Assembly (NCBI RefSeq): GCF_021134715.1
Contig: NC_060023.1
Location: forward strand, 6,634,001-6,698,000
DNA from: Daphnia pulex
Lineage: Eukaryota > Arthropoda > Branchiopoda > Diplostraca > Daphniidae
Direction of reading: 5' to 3'
Length of the DNA stretch: 64,000 bases
The number at the start of each line of letters is the position of its first letter. Position 1 is the stretch's first letter. The notes below the pieces were generated by a model. It saw only the letters and a list, made by a program, of their open reading frames with translations. It was not told where the DNA came from and searched no databases. The position numbers and the translations under genes are program-made. Below, piece by piece: positions 1 to 9,159 of this stretch.

Positions 1-293
1 AGAGCGAGTCACGCCCCAGTTACATCCCAACAATTCTTCTAAACATGCTTTCTCACTCTCCTTTCCTTTTTTTTAAATTAGCATCACATAACATATCCAT
101 CACATATAAGTCACCAATTCATCAAATAAGTCATAAAATCATCACATAACTCATCACATAATTATCAACTCATCACGTAGCTCATCACATCATCACATAC
201 ATTTCTCACAACGTCCCACGTCTCATAAGCTTCACATTCAATTCCCACCCCGGGTTACTCAGGCAGTCGAGATCACCAACCATTTTAAGGCCT

Positions 294-313
294 GAATCCC
301 ACTTTTGACACCA
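294..313 (-). other. Primer-binding-site-like sequence of an LTR retrotransposon
   Basis: Read on the minus strand this is TGGTGTCAAAAGTGGGATTC. It starts two bases after the CA end of the adjacent LTR, as a tRNA primer-binding site does. The TGG start matches the CCA tail of a tRNA. I did not identify which tRNA. It implies that the element's internal region runs from here leftwards out of the window. Confidence 0.55.
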
Positions 314-315
314 TA

Positions 316-698
316 TGTTACGATCCACATTTGCCTTCCATATCTCACCTAATCGTCATTAAATAAATAGACACACGCACACACATACCTTTGAAATTCC
401 GCCTGTATTAAAGGTGAGAAACTCGCTTACAGCCGATTAAACACAGTTATCAAGCAAGAATCTCGATCCGCAAGACAATCAATTAGATCAATAATTAACA
501 CTTCTTTATTCTGAGCAAGACCGTCCGTCTCTCTCTTCGCCTCTAACCCGAATGCCTTTCTTTTCTCCTCCCTTTCTCTCCTTCACCTACGCCCGTCATC
601 CACCTCCCGTCCAGTTCTTCAGAATCGCTTTTGTCTTCTCTCCGAATCGCCTTCGTCTTCTCTACGTTTCTTTCTTCCCAGAGCACAGAACTATAACA
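316..698 (-). mobile_element. 5' LTR of a minus-strand LTR retrotransposon (element runs off the left edge)
   Basis: The 383 bp block starts TGTTACG and ends TATAACA on the plus strand, giving the short inverted TG..CA ends of an LTR. On the minus strand it is followed directly by a primer-binding-site-like sequence. An AATAAA on the minus strand lies near 505-510. No gag or pol can be seen in the 1-293 flank, which instead carries short imperfect TCATCACATAA-like repeats. The right boundary at 698 is inferred from the terminal inverted pentamer TGTTA/TAACA and has not been confirmed by a second LTR. Confidence 0.5.
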
Positions 699-1792
699 AT
701 ACCAAACGAGTTTTTTCTTGTCTTGAATTTTCAAATAAAAAATAAAACAAAACGTGAACCGCAAGCTTGTAGCTCTTAAAAATTTCTAAAAATAATACAA
801 ATAATGTGAACGATCAGCTGAAGCCATTATTCAGCGTTTTCTATTAATAAATCAATGCATAATTTCTTAAATTGACGGCCATGACGGCTTTCAATTCAAA
901 AAGTACCCACCCTAGTGGCCAACCAACGCTAACCGTCCACAGACTCTAGTCTACCCTCAAACCTAATCGCCTACCATGAAAATGTCCGAGGTTAGCGTCG
1001 AGTCCTTGAAAATGTTTTGTTAGCAAGTTTTTTAAATTGGTAAACAAGTAATAGCTAAGTTAGAATATCGTCGGGGACCCATTCGAGATGTCGTACCTAG
1101 GTTCAAATCAGCAAACTCATTTTGTTTTCTCCTCTTTATTATATTTTCAAAGCAACATTGATAGTATATTCTGTAAAAAATGCGAGTTTTTTCACATTTT
1201 TTTTACAAAATCCGAATTTTGACAAGGAGTTAGAAAAAACGTGTTCAGACATACAGTAGCTACCAAAAGTTTTCGAACGCCCGAGAGAACCTTCCCGAGG
1301 AGAATTTTTCAGTTGTGGTATGCGTTGCGTTAAATGGAATGGTTAAACAACGCGTTTTTCGGGGATGGGTTGGAATCAAAATTTTTTAAGGAGGAAAGGT
1401 AAAATAAATCGGGAAAAGCCAGCCCAACCCCATTGGTCGCCGCCAATCGATGGCCAACCAATTTGACCACAGTTATAAATTGGGGTCGTGATCAGGGGAA
1501 TATTTAACATAAAAAATAGAATTTAAATGCAAAAGAAATACAGTATTTCATGCATTGTTTCATTTCCTACTTTACCTGCGAGTACTGGGGGCATTCGCAT
1601 CGGTAGAGGGGGGGGGAGATGCGTTCAAGGCTGAGCCGCTGAAGGGGGAACGAGCTACGGAAGAAAAAATGGCGAACCAAGCACTGAAATTTGTTAATTT
1701 TTCAAATGAGCGATAGTTGAAAATCGAAAACAACATTTGTAACAAATAAAATTTATAGTTAAGATCAAAGGGAATATGTTCATGGGATTATA
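699..1792. other. Intergenic AT-rich DNA without recognised genes
   Basis: No convincing coding exon was seen. At about 1250-1275 there is a TA followed by CAGTAGCTACCAAAAG, which resembles the end of a Tc1/mariner-type MITE, but no matching second end was found nearby. A run of nine or more G residues lies near 1607. Confidence 0.4.
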
Positions 1793-1895
1793 GACGGAAA
1801 GGCAACTCTTCCGGAAGGCAAGTCCAAAAAGGCAATTGCCTTTTTGGTAAAGCCAGTTGCCTTTTTGGTTGGCTCTGAAAAGAACCGAGTGGGCC

Positions 1896-2805
1896 TAGAG
1901 CTGGCGATTATTCATGCGAAATATCGATATATCTGACTCGGCGATATATCTGGCCTAACATCGGAAGATATCGAATATCGATATTTTGTGATATTTGTTA
2001 AAATCGTATTTAATCAAAATGGCAACGTGTGCTTTGCCGCCGAACTTTCTTAGCCTTATATATTATATGTCTTTGTTTCTTTCATCTGTCAATTGATGGG
2101 AATGGAAAATTTAACAATTGGAGTCGATGTAGTAATACTAAAAATGACTTTTATCAGTATGTGGTTTTCAGTTGCAGTGTTCAGGAATTGCAGATTTCAG
2201 TAAGTAAAAAATGAAATTTTTTAAGTTCTGTTTCGTACATGCAATCAATAGTTTTATTGTTAGGTGTTTTAGAAAAACTGTGTGCCAAGAAATGAGAGGC
2301 AGTGCTGTTTGGAATCACTTTCAAAAAGTGAGGAAATGTGTTTGTGACGGACGGAGTGATGATACCCCTATAGTCTATGTTGTAAAAAAGATATTTTGTA
2401 TACCAGCTACCTCTGTGCCTTCGGAGCAGATATTTTCGAAGGCTGGACTTCTTATTTCTAAACAAAGGAACGGTTTAAAGCCCTCAAATGTTGATATGCT
2501 GATTTTTTTTAACAAAAATGTTTAAGTTTTGATTTCTTTTCGTTTCCGTTCCATTTCAATGTTGAGGAAATATTTCTGCCATTTTATATTTTTGTCACCT
2601 TACACAGTTTGTTTTTCATTCCTTAGCCAAATTTGACGAAAATACAATTCCTACAAGGCTACATACCTATTACCTGCATGTATTTTTAATTAGCATTTTT
2701 TGTATCATGGCAATGTTGCATATCGAAAATATCGATGAATCAGAAAACACCGATTTTTTTAATGATATATCGAAAAACGATATTTGATATAAATCGCCAG
2801 CTCTA
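1896..2805 (+). mobile_element. hAT-superfamily DNA transposon, internally deleted
   Basis: The ends are perfect 14 bp inverted repeats, TAGAGCTGGCGATT and AATCGCCAGCTCTA. They are flanked by a perfect 8 bp direct repeat AGTGGGCC (1888-1895 and 2806-2813), the target-site duplication length of hAT elements. Subterminal copies of ATATCGAT-like words cluster at both ends (1920-1990 and 2720-2790), as in many hAT elements. The central part encodes a hAT C-terminal dimerisation segment, consistent with the family. At 910 bp it is too short for an intact transposase and is a deletion derivative sitting inside the foldback element. Confidence 0.88.
2211..2525 (+). pseudogene. Truncated hAT transposase (BED-like start joined to hAT C-terminal region)
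   Basis: This 104-codon frame ends with the hallmark of the hAT C-terminal dimerisation domain: IPATSVPSEQIFSKAGLLIS, followed by KQRN.L and a terminal FFNKN. Upstream in the same frame is SAVWNHFQKVRKCVC, which looks like the start of a BED zinc finger (W..F, then C..C). The catalytic RNase H-like core, normally several hundred residues between these two parts, is missing. The fusion therefore fits an internal deletion that joined N- and C-terminal coding sequence. An ATG opens the frame, but expression as a functional transposase is not expected. It could still bind DNA or dimerise with an intact transposase; that is speculation. Confidence 0.75.
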
Positions 2806-3480
2806 AGTGGGCCGAGATCCAGGTGGGCCGAGATTCAGCAGACATCCGTCTCGTGGCAGCTCTCAGTGAAGAATGGTACCTCTTGGCCTACCAGAGGGCC
2901 TTAGGCTCCACCCAGTGGTGGGCCGAGATAACTACAACGCCATCTGCACGGCTATCTTTAGGCTCCGCCTAATTGTGGGCCGAGATTGGGGTGGGCGAGA
3001 TTCAGTCAGGTGGGCCGAGATTCGGGTGGGCCAAGATCTGACTGGGCCGAGATTCAGTCAGGTGGCCGAGATCTGACTGGGCCGAGATTCAGTCAGGTGG
3101 GCCGAGATCCGACTGGGCCGAGATTCAGTCAGGTGGGCCGATATCCGGGTGGGCCGAGATCTGACTGGGCTGAGATTCAGTAAGGTGGGCCGAGATCCGG
3201 ATGGGCCGAGATCCGGGTGGGCCGAGATTCAGTCAGGTGGGCCGAGATCCGGGTGGGCCGAGATCTGAATGGGCAGAGATTCAGTCGGGTGGGCCGAGAT
3301 TCAGTCAGGTGGGCCGAGATCCGACTGGGCCGAGATTCAGTCAGGTGGAATTTCGGCCCACCCGGATCTCGGCCCACCTGACTGAATCTCGGCCCACCTG
3401 ACTGAATCTCGGCCCAGTCAGATCTCGGCCCACCCGAATCTCGGCCCACCTGACTGAATCTCGGCCCACCCCAATCTCGG
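2806..3480. repeat. 15-20 bp tandem repeat array (GTGGGCCGAGAT family), palindromic
   Basis: More than 30 units of the form GTGGGCCGAGATCCG or GTGGGCCGAGATTCAGTCAG are arranged head to tail on the plus strand to about 3349, and then as reverse complement. A shorter block of the inverted form is at 3648-3712. Long open frames through the array on both strands arise from the repeat and do not look like genes. Confidence 0.85.
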
Positions 3481-3804
3481 CCCACAATTAGGCGGAGCCT
3501 AAAGATAGCCGTGCAGATGGCGTTGTAGTTATCTCGGCCCACCACTGGATGGAGCCTAAGCCGTCCGGACCTTTATAAGCGCCCTCTGGTAGGCCAGGAG
3601 GTACCATTCTTCACTGAGAGCTGCCACGAGACGGATGTCTGCTGAATCTCGGCCCACCTGGATCTCGGCCCACTTGGATCTCGGCCCACTCGGATCTCGG
3701 CCCACTCGGTTCTTTTCAGAGCCCAAAAAAGAGAAAGGCAACTGGCCTGACCAAAAAGGCAATTGCCTTTTTGGACTCACCTTTTTTCAGATTTGCCTTT
3801 CTGA

Positions 3805-4850
3805 CTACCAAGGCGGTCAAGTATATAAAGGGTGACCATTATCTCGTTTACTAACCCGTTCATTGTGTCAACAAAATAACGTTGGGAAATTATTGGAAAT
3901 TATTATAGAGTTCCTGTGGAAACTTAGAAATAATTATTAAAAATGATTAATAAGCCCCACTCACTCTTCTATCCCATCCTGTGGTGTTGTTGCGATTTCT
4001 TATTTGTTTTACTTTCGTAAATAGGGTAGTTATCGCCTACTAGAACAAAGGCAAAATTTTTCCACCTCCAAAAACAAGAGAAAAGAGAAATCGCCGGAAA
4101 TCGCGGCATATATAAAAGGCAAGGAAGGGGCAATCGAATCAAGAAAAAAATTGCGAAGGAAAAAAATGCTTGGATGATATCTTAAGTCAAACTTTATTAT
4201 GGTAAGAAATTATGTGTATACCTCATCGACACTAAGCGCACTCTCTGTTCCAGGTGAGGCAGGAATATTCTAACTCTAGATGTCAACACGTCGATGCATA
4301 TAATGCACATAATGCGTGAATTAATAAACTGATTACGGTACGTGACTTGTAAAAGAACTCCATCAATGGTCAATTAGCCATATCTCAAGGTCGAAAAAGC
4401 TACAGTAGAACATGGCGTAATCAACTAACTTTCCCTTCATCACATAGGTATTCAAACACAATATCATTTATTTCCGTTCATCGATGATTTCATAAGCGGT
4501 TGTCATCCCCATCATAATCAATGCCTTTTAAAGTTTTATGCTTTTAAAGAATTGAAAATTTGTTCAAAACAGTTTAAAAAACGACAGCTATCTCCTGCTG
4601 CCGTTGTAGGTTATCTTTCTGGGGAGCAATCGCAACATGAGCGACCATTTGCCTTAAAACCAAAAATGTGACCAATATGTCTTAAAAAAGAAACATCCAT
4701 TCGCGTTAATATTGATTGTATTGATTTTAATTATTTATTCGGATTGATTATGGCATGGCATTTATTTTTGAGCAAAAGATATATTGTACGATTGAAGAGT
4801 CTACCTGAAATAGGAATCTGTCAGAGAAAGAAATTATCGCAGTAACAAAT
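3805..4850. other. Intergenic DNA with a dispersed-repeat remnant
   Basis: A TATA-like word TATATAAAGG lies at about 3823-3832, but no gene follows it. The stretch 3950-4110, with CCTACTAGAACAAAG and its surroundings, resembles parts of the repeat copies at 39570-39720 and 60540-60610, so it looks like a third partial copy. The rest is AT-rich with no supported exon. Confidence 0.4.
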
Positions 4851-5699
4851 TTAGAGAATTGTCGTAGTGATTGTCGTAACAATCACTAAAGGAGTGCTAG
4901 TTGTGACCGACACAGGGATAGTAGTAGTTGATGTTTCGATAACGGAAGCTGTTGTTTCGATAGCGGAAGTTGTTGTTTCCACCATGGAAGTTGGTTCGAT
5001 CACGGGTGTTGATTCGATCACGGGAGTTGTTTCGAGAACAGAAGAAGATGCCGACGAGATGGTTGGAGTAGTTGTTTCTGCGATGGTAGTCGCCGGGCTG
5101 GTGGTGGTTGTAGTGGCCTTAGTATCTGTGTTGCTGACGACAATGGCCGAATCAGTCGTTTCAGAAACGCTGTTGCTAACATTCATAAATACAGTTGTAA
5201 ATTGAGTCGTAATGACCGTTTTGGTGACCGTCTTCGAAAGCTTCTGCAACATAGCCACGAACGCATTCATTGGGAGGGTAACTCCGTTGCCACCAAACGA
5301 GAGACTGGGCTTCAAAAATTTCTGTTCACTGCTCTCCAATTTGTCATGCAATTCCTTCAGCATTTCCAGATGCTTCATTGCCGCTTTCTCGTCCGCTTCT
5401 TGGTCGCTTCTAGATGGGTAGGGCATGGACAACAGGTCGGATGTCGGTACGAAATAAGCAGCGGGAATATCTTGCGAGGAGGTTGCTGCGGCGGCATCAA
5501 AAGGGTTGTCGTCGAAATCGACTGATGGAGCCGGATTACCCGCTCGATTGAACAAGTTTCCAGCTCCAGTAGGATAATAAAAGAATGCACGCTCGGCGAA
5601 TGGATAGACTTGGGTAAAAGTTTCGCTGCTGTCTAAAGGCTCTTCCGCTGAACCCAGCACCACCAATCCAGCGAATATGATCATGCAAGCATTCTTCAT
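4851..5699 (-). CDS. Secreted Thr/Ser-rich protein, member A of a local tandem trio
   Basis: Single-exon frame of 282 residues. It opens with a clear signal peptide (MKNACMIIFAGLVVLGSA, cleavage probably before EEP). The middle is aromatic-rich (AFFYYP) and acidic. A helical, charged stretch near residues 100-130 follows. Residues 140-180 hold a segment with K(L/T)..TVT.TV..T....V.NVS that is shared with the two neighbours. The last 100 residues are mostly Thr, Ser, Val and Ala with repeats such as VIESTPVIEP, mucin-like and probably O-glycosylated. I do not recognise the family; function is unknown, probably extracellular. The start is the first Met of the signal peptide. A TATA-like box lies about 200 bp upstream, and a 5' UTR intron is possible between them. 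Confidence 0.75.
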   Translation of the reverse strand: MKNACMIIFAGLVVLGSAEEPLDSSETFTQVYPFAERAFFYYPTGAGNLFNRAGNPAPSVDFDDNPFDAAAATSSQDIPAAYFVPTSDLLSMPYPSRSDQEADEKAAMKHLEMLKELHDKLESSEQKFLKPSLSFGGNGVTLPMNAFVAMLQKLSKTVTKTVITTQFTTVFMNVSNSVSETTDSAIVVSNTDTKATTTTTSPATTIAETTTPTISSASSSVLETTPVIESTPVIEPTSMVETTTSAIETTASVIETSTTTIPVSVTTSTPLVIVTTITTTIL

Positions 5700-5899
5700 C
5701 GTGATAAGGTTATTTATTGCACGTCAAGAGAAGGGATTCGGCTTCTATGAATGATATTTTTTTAAATATTAAGGAAATGTGGAAATCGTATAAAATTATG
5801 AACCATGAAAATGTTACCGTTTGGTTACTTGCTGTGATCCTGTTGCGGACTGAATGGCGGACGAAAGTTCAGTGCTGCAACTAGAAAATGCGCACCTCC

Positions 5900-5907
5900 T
5901 ATTTATC
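5900..5907 (-). promoter_or_regulatory. TATA-like box upstream of secreted gene A
   Basis: The minus strand reads GATAAATA. It sits about 200 bp upstream of the ATG at 5699. The position would allow a short 5' UTR exon and an intron ending near 5750. The other two genes of the trio have similar boxes. Confidence 0.4.
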
Positions 5908-6610
5908 CGAAAAGTTAGCGTCCCCCCTCTCTTGTATTCTCCTCTTTGCACCCCCCTACTTTCTTAACTTGAACTTCAATAACCTTAAAGTAGGTTATGA
6001 GAGATCGGCACACGCAATAGGTTTTTTTTTAAATAACAGCCAAAGAATTCCAGGTAAAGTTGACCTTCACCGTCAGCTCTCCCTCGCCGTTTTCTCTTTT
6101 TCGCCCTACACTGGGTGTCAATAACCTTTCGCAACACTGAATATGCCGGTCGTTTCAGATTTGATAAGGGGAAACACTCTAGGATATACCGCACCAGCAG
6201 CAAAAGAATAAAATTGTGATCATTATTCTTAAAATTTTCATTTATAATTTTAAAAGTAAAGATTCTCACTATAAGAAGGTTCAACCCAACACTAGAACGT
6301 ATAATGTTATACAGTTATGTAAAACTGTCTTACATACTGCTGAATTATCATTTTTTTTATGTGATTAAAACTTACAGTGTTTTTTGGAGCATTTCAGCAA
6401 TGCTATCCAATTCAAAGGAAACAAACAAATTTGAAAGAGGGAAAAATATTTTTTATTCATTGTGGAAATGGAACCAAATAACCTAAAAAAATGCAACAAT
6501 GAAAAACTGTCCGATTTAGCAACACTTTTTTTTATTGTAGAAGAGAAAGAGTGCCATATATCCTATAATCAATTTAAAATTTCACATCAAGTAAATACGA
6601 AACAGTTTAA

Positions 6611-7401
6611 TCAGTTGTTAATAATCGAAACATTGGGTACAAGAATCGTTCTAGTAGCCAAAGTAACGGTCACGCGTGAGTTTAAAGATCGTAAAAGTGA
6701 AGCGAAGCTCTTTAACGAAACAGTTACAGATGAATGGTCTGGATTGACCGAAATGCTGGGGAGCAGCAGCCTATCTTGGTGACGTTTAGCGGCAGCATCT
6801 TCGGCCATCTCTTTTTTAATGGCTTCAAGTTCTTTGAGTGCATCCTCTTCACTCAGTTCGTCGTCAACGGGAAAAGGCTGTCTGGCCGTCAAAATTTCTT
6901 CATCCTGAACGGTAGCTGGATTTGTTGGATAAAACGGATTCAAAACGGGCATCAGATAAGGGCGATAATAGCCTGTTTGGTATGGACCAGCTCGGAAGAA
7001 ATAAGGTGAGAACGCTGTCGGGTAAAAGAAAGGGCGGATGGCGACCGGCTGAAGTTGCTGGGCTATGGATGAACTGCCGACTTTATGAGTTGTTAAAGAT
7101 CCCGTTTCGTTGTTTTTCGTTTTGTTAAAAATTTCAAGTTGCATAAGTTGCTGCATCTCGGCTGTCAAATTTGACGGGCTTCCGGATGGAACGATGGTCG
7201 CTTCAGTGCTTTCTGCCGACTAGAAAATCAACATCAAAATGTGGAATTAAAAATGAAAAAAAAAAAAAAACGAAGCAACTAGAACCTTACTTCGTCCGAT
7301 TCAAGCGAAACTTCGGATGACGAATCATCTAGTGTGCCTTCAAGCATCGGATGAGCCCATGCCGCCATAAAAAGACAGACGAAAATAAATCCTCTTATCA
7401 T
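6611..7401 (-). CDS. Secreted protein, member B of the tandem trio
   Basis: Two coding exons: 7401-7291 and 7219-6611, with in-phase GT-AG splicing, encoding 239 residues. The start is a signal peptide (MIRGFIFVCLFMAAWAHP). An acidic Ser-rich linker follows, then an aromatic/proline region (FFYP, SPYFFRAG, YYRPYLMP), then an acidic helix containing SEEDALKELEAIKKEMAED. The C-terminal 45 residues (S..V..SLKSFASLLRSLNSRVTVTLATRTILVPNVS) match the layout of members A and C. A 5' UTR intron is likely: a CAAAG|GTAAA donor near 7490 and a TTACACAG acceptor ending about ten bases before the ATG. I do not recognise the family outside this window; an extracellular or cuticle-associated role is a guess. 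Confidence 0.78.
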
Positions 7402-7644
7402 TCTGTTTAATCTGTGTAACATAAAAGCATTTGTGAAATTTTTTTTTCAAGATTTCACGTTCAATTATAATTTGATTTAAATTTTACCTTTGCGAACCAG
7501 TCCTTTTATGGGGTTATTGCTGTCAATAACAAAATTTTAGCCAATCTTTGGGCTCAGAAGAGAGTTCCTGGTGTGCTGGAGTTCGAGTCTAAAGCTCAAA
7601 TTCGTCTAAAGGAAGGCGACTACAGAAGGATGAACCCCTCTTCT

Positions 7645-7652
7645 TATTTAAG
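7645..7652 (-). promoter_or_regulatory. TATA-like box upstream of secreted gene B
   Basis: The minus strand reads CTTAAATA, the same octamer as upstream of gene C. It lies about 245 bp before the ATG, with the inferred 5' UTR intron between them. Confidence 0.4.
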
Positions 7653-8168
7653 AGATCTGGTCGGTGGTCACCCTGTAAAATTCCCTGTGATCGCCAGACT
7701 ACACAACATGTTAGCTTGCATGTTGGTTAGCATCATTTTCTAGAAAGTTTTCTAGAAAGGTTGATTCCAGGTCTAGAGTATATTCTTATCTTTATTTAAA
7801 GATCAGTCTGCATGTAAAGGGCTTTTGAAAGAAGGTTCTTGAACCAGGAGTGAAATAATAAGACTTAAAACCATTTAAATTATCCCATCAGGCGTCGGCT
7901 TTCAGAGGTAGTCAAAAATATTTCGAAAGACAAGTTGAACGTCCATCAGCAATTTTTTGTTGCAATTTTTCCAATAAATAAAAATTGGTATTTGTGCAAC
8001 AATTTGTATTTTGAGGTTCGAATAGCATGTTAAATCGTAATAATAAAAAAAGTAAAACAGAACAATGAGGGGATAATCCTGTCAATTGACCAAATATAAA
8101 TACTGAGCTGGGGAAAAACGTCGGTAAATGTACTGGAAAAGCTTGCGCTCTTCAATAAACGTGTCGAT

Positions 8169-9031
8169 TTAGCCGTTGATCGCTAAGCCGGGCACCAAGT
8201 AAGTTTTCCTGACGATAGAAAACGACGGCAATGCCGACGACAGGTTGTTGACGAACGATTTGAAACTAGCCTTGGCCGAATTGGTGGTGGACGAGAGACT
8301 GGACATGAGACCACGAGCCTCACTGGACATTTCTCCTTTCTCATTGAGCAGCAACTCTAATTCGGCGAGGGCGTCCATATCGCTGAGAGTCTCGTCGGTT
8401 GGGTTGATGCGACGCCACTGCGGGCCACCGCGATAGAAGTAAGGTTCTTCGTTGTAATAAGGAACGGCCTGTTGCGGTCCGTAGTACATCGGGTGCTGAG
8501 GTGGGAAGTAACCCGGGCGACGAGGCAAAAAGTACACCGGCTTGGCCTCGGCTTGCTTGTCGACTTCTTGTTTGACAACCACCTGCTGGAGCTTCTCAGA
8601 GTTGGACTCGTCGGCGTTGATCAATCCACTGAGAGTGGTGGCCGTTAAATTCTGGGCATTTTGCAAATTGGCCAAAATATTCTTGAGCTCTTCTCTGACG
8701 AGCTGCTGAATGATGGCCGTCAAATCGGCGACGTTGGCAGATCCGACCAGATTAGCAAGATTGGAGATTACTTGGCGTTCTTCCACTGCTGGCTCACCTT
8801 TATCGGGCATTGACACCACAGTCAATTCCTGAATGAGTCACCACAACAACCAAACAGGAAATTTGTAAAAACGAACAGTGGAAAAAAAATGACGACACGA
8901 ATCAAATAAAAGCGCAAATACGAAACATAATTCAAACAAAGTCAACATTATACCTCAACTTTGTCGTCTTGATCGATGGGAGTGGCTGAAGCGATGGCCA
9001 CAATAAGGCCCAACACAACGAGTAACTTCAT
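8169..9031 (-). CDS. Secreted protein, member C of the tandem trio
   Basis: Two coding exons: 9031-8954 and 8828-8169, with clean GT-AG splicing in phase 0, encoding 245 residues. The signal peptide is MKLLVVLGLIVAIASA. Next comes a helical region (ANLVGSANVADLTAIIQQLV) and then a proline/tyrosine block (PRRPGYFPPQHPMYYGPQQ). Then an acidic helix SDMDALAELELLLNEKGE corresponds in place to the SEEDALKELEAIKKE helix of member B. The end, SFKSFVNNLSSALPSFSIVR followed by KTYLVPGLAING, aligns with the tails of A and B. The order signal peptide - aromatic/proline region - acidic helix - SF.SF..L..L tail defines the family. Function is not known to me. Confidence 0.8.
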
Positions 9032-9140
9032 CTTAAATTCTGAATTTCCAAGTCAATTTCTGAGAGTAGTTCCGTGACTGCGATCCGCACACTTGGAGAA
9101 GACTTGCCTGACAAGGCCGCATATGCTCACGGTTCTCTGC

Positions 9141-9148
9141 TATTTAAG
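9141..9148 (-). promoter_or_regulatory. TATA box of secreted gene C
   Basis: The minus strand reads CTTAAATA, 110 bp upstream of the ATG at 9031. That leaves room for a transcription start near 9115 and an unspliced 5' UTR of about 80 bp. Confidence 0.5.
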
Positions 9149-9159
9149 GGCTCCCGCGT

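Larger units (their letters stand above)
1793..3804. mobile_element. Foldback (long inverted repeat) transposable element, split by a hAT insertion
   Basis: The two ends are inverted copies. Left, 1797-1888, carries AAAGGCAA, then AAAAAGGCAATTGCCTTTTT, then GGCTCTGAAAAGAACCGAG. The same blocks occur as reverse complement at 3709-3800. The inverted symmetry continues inward: a stretch at 2820-3000 (about 150 bp of non-repetitive sequence) is mirrored at 3470-3660, and the repeats meet at a centre near 3350. Without the hAT insertion the element is about 1.1 kb and almost entirely palindromic. No transposase is encoded by the foldback part itself, so it is non-autonomous. Exact ends are uncertain by about 10 bp and no clear target duplication was identified. 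Confidence 0.7.

Noticed and set aside
316..698. CRISPR-like or bacterial interpretation of short repeats near the left edge (TCATCACATAA words at 75-200)
   Set aside because: The repeats are irregular, unspaced and lie in a eukaryotic retroelement context.
1250..1275. Tc1/mariner-like end CAGTAGCTACCAAAAG after TA
   Set aside because: No inverted partner was found in the following kilobase, so a complete element cannot be claimed.
2873..3545. Several open frames on both strands within the GTGGGCCGAGAT repeats
   Set aside because: They follow from a stop-free short repeat; residues simply cycle (GRDPGGPRFSQV-type) and no start, splice or domain supports a gene.
4867..5525. Plus-strand frames opposite secreted gene A
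   Set aside because: Valine-rich antisense of the Thr-rich coding strand; no independent support.
6462..7128. Plus-strand frames overlapping secreted gene B
   Set aside because: Antisense shadows of a gene with signal peptide and consensus splice sites.
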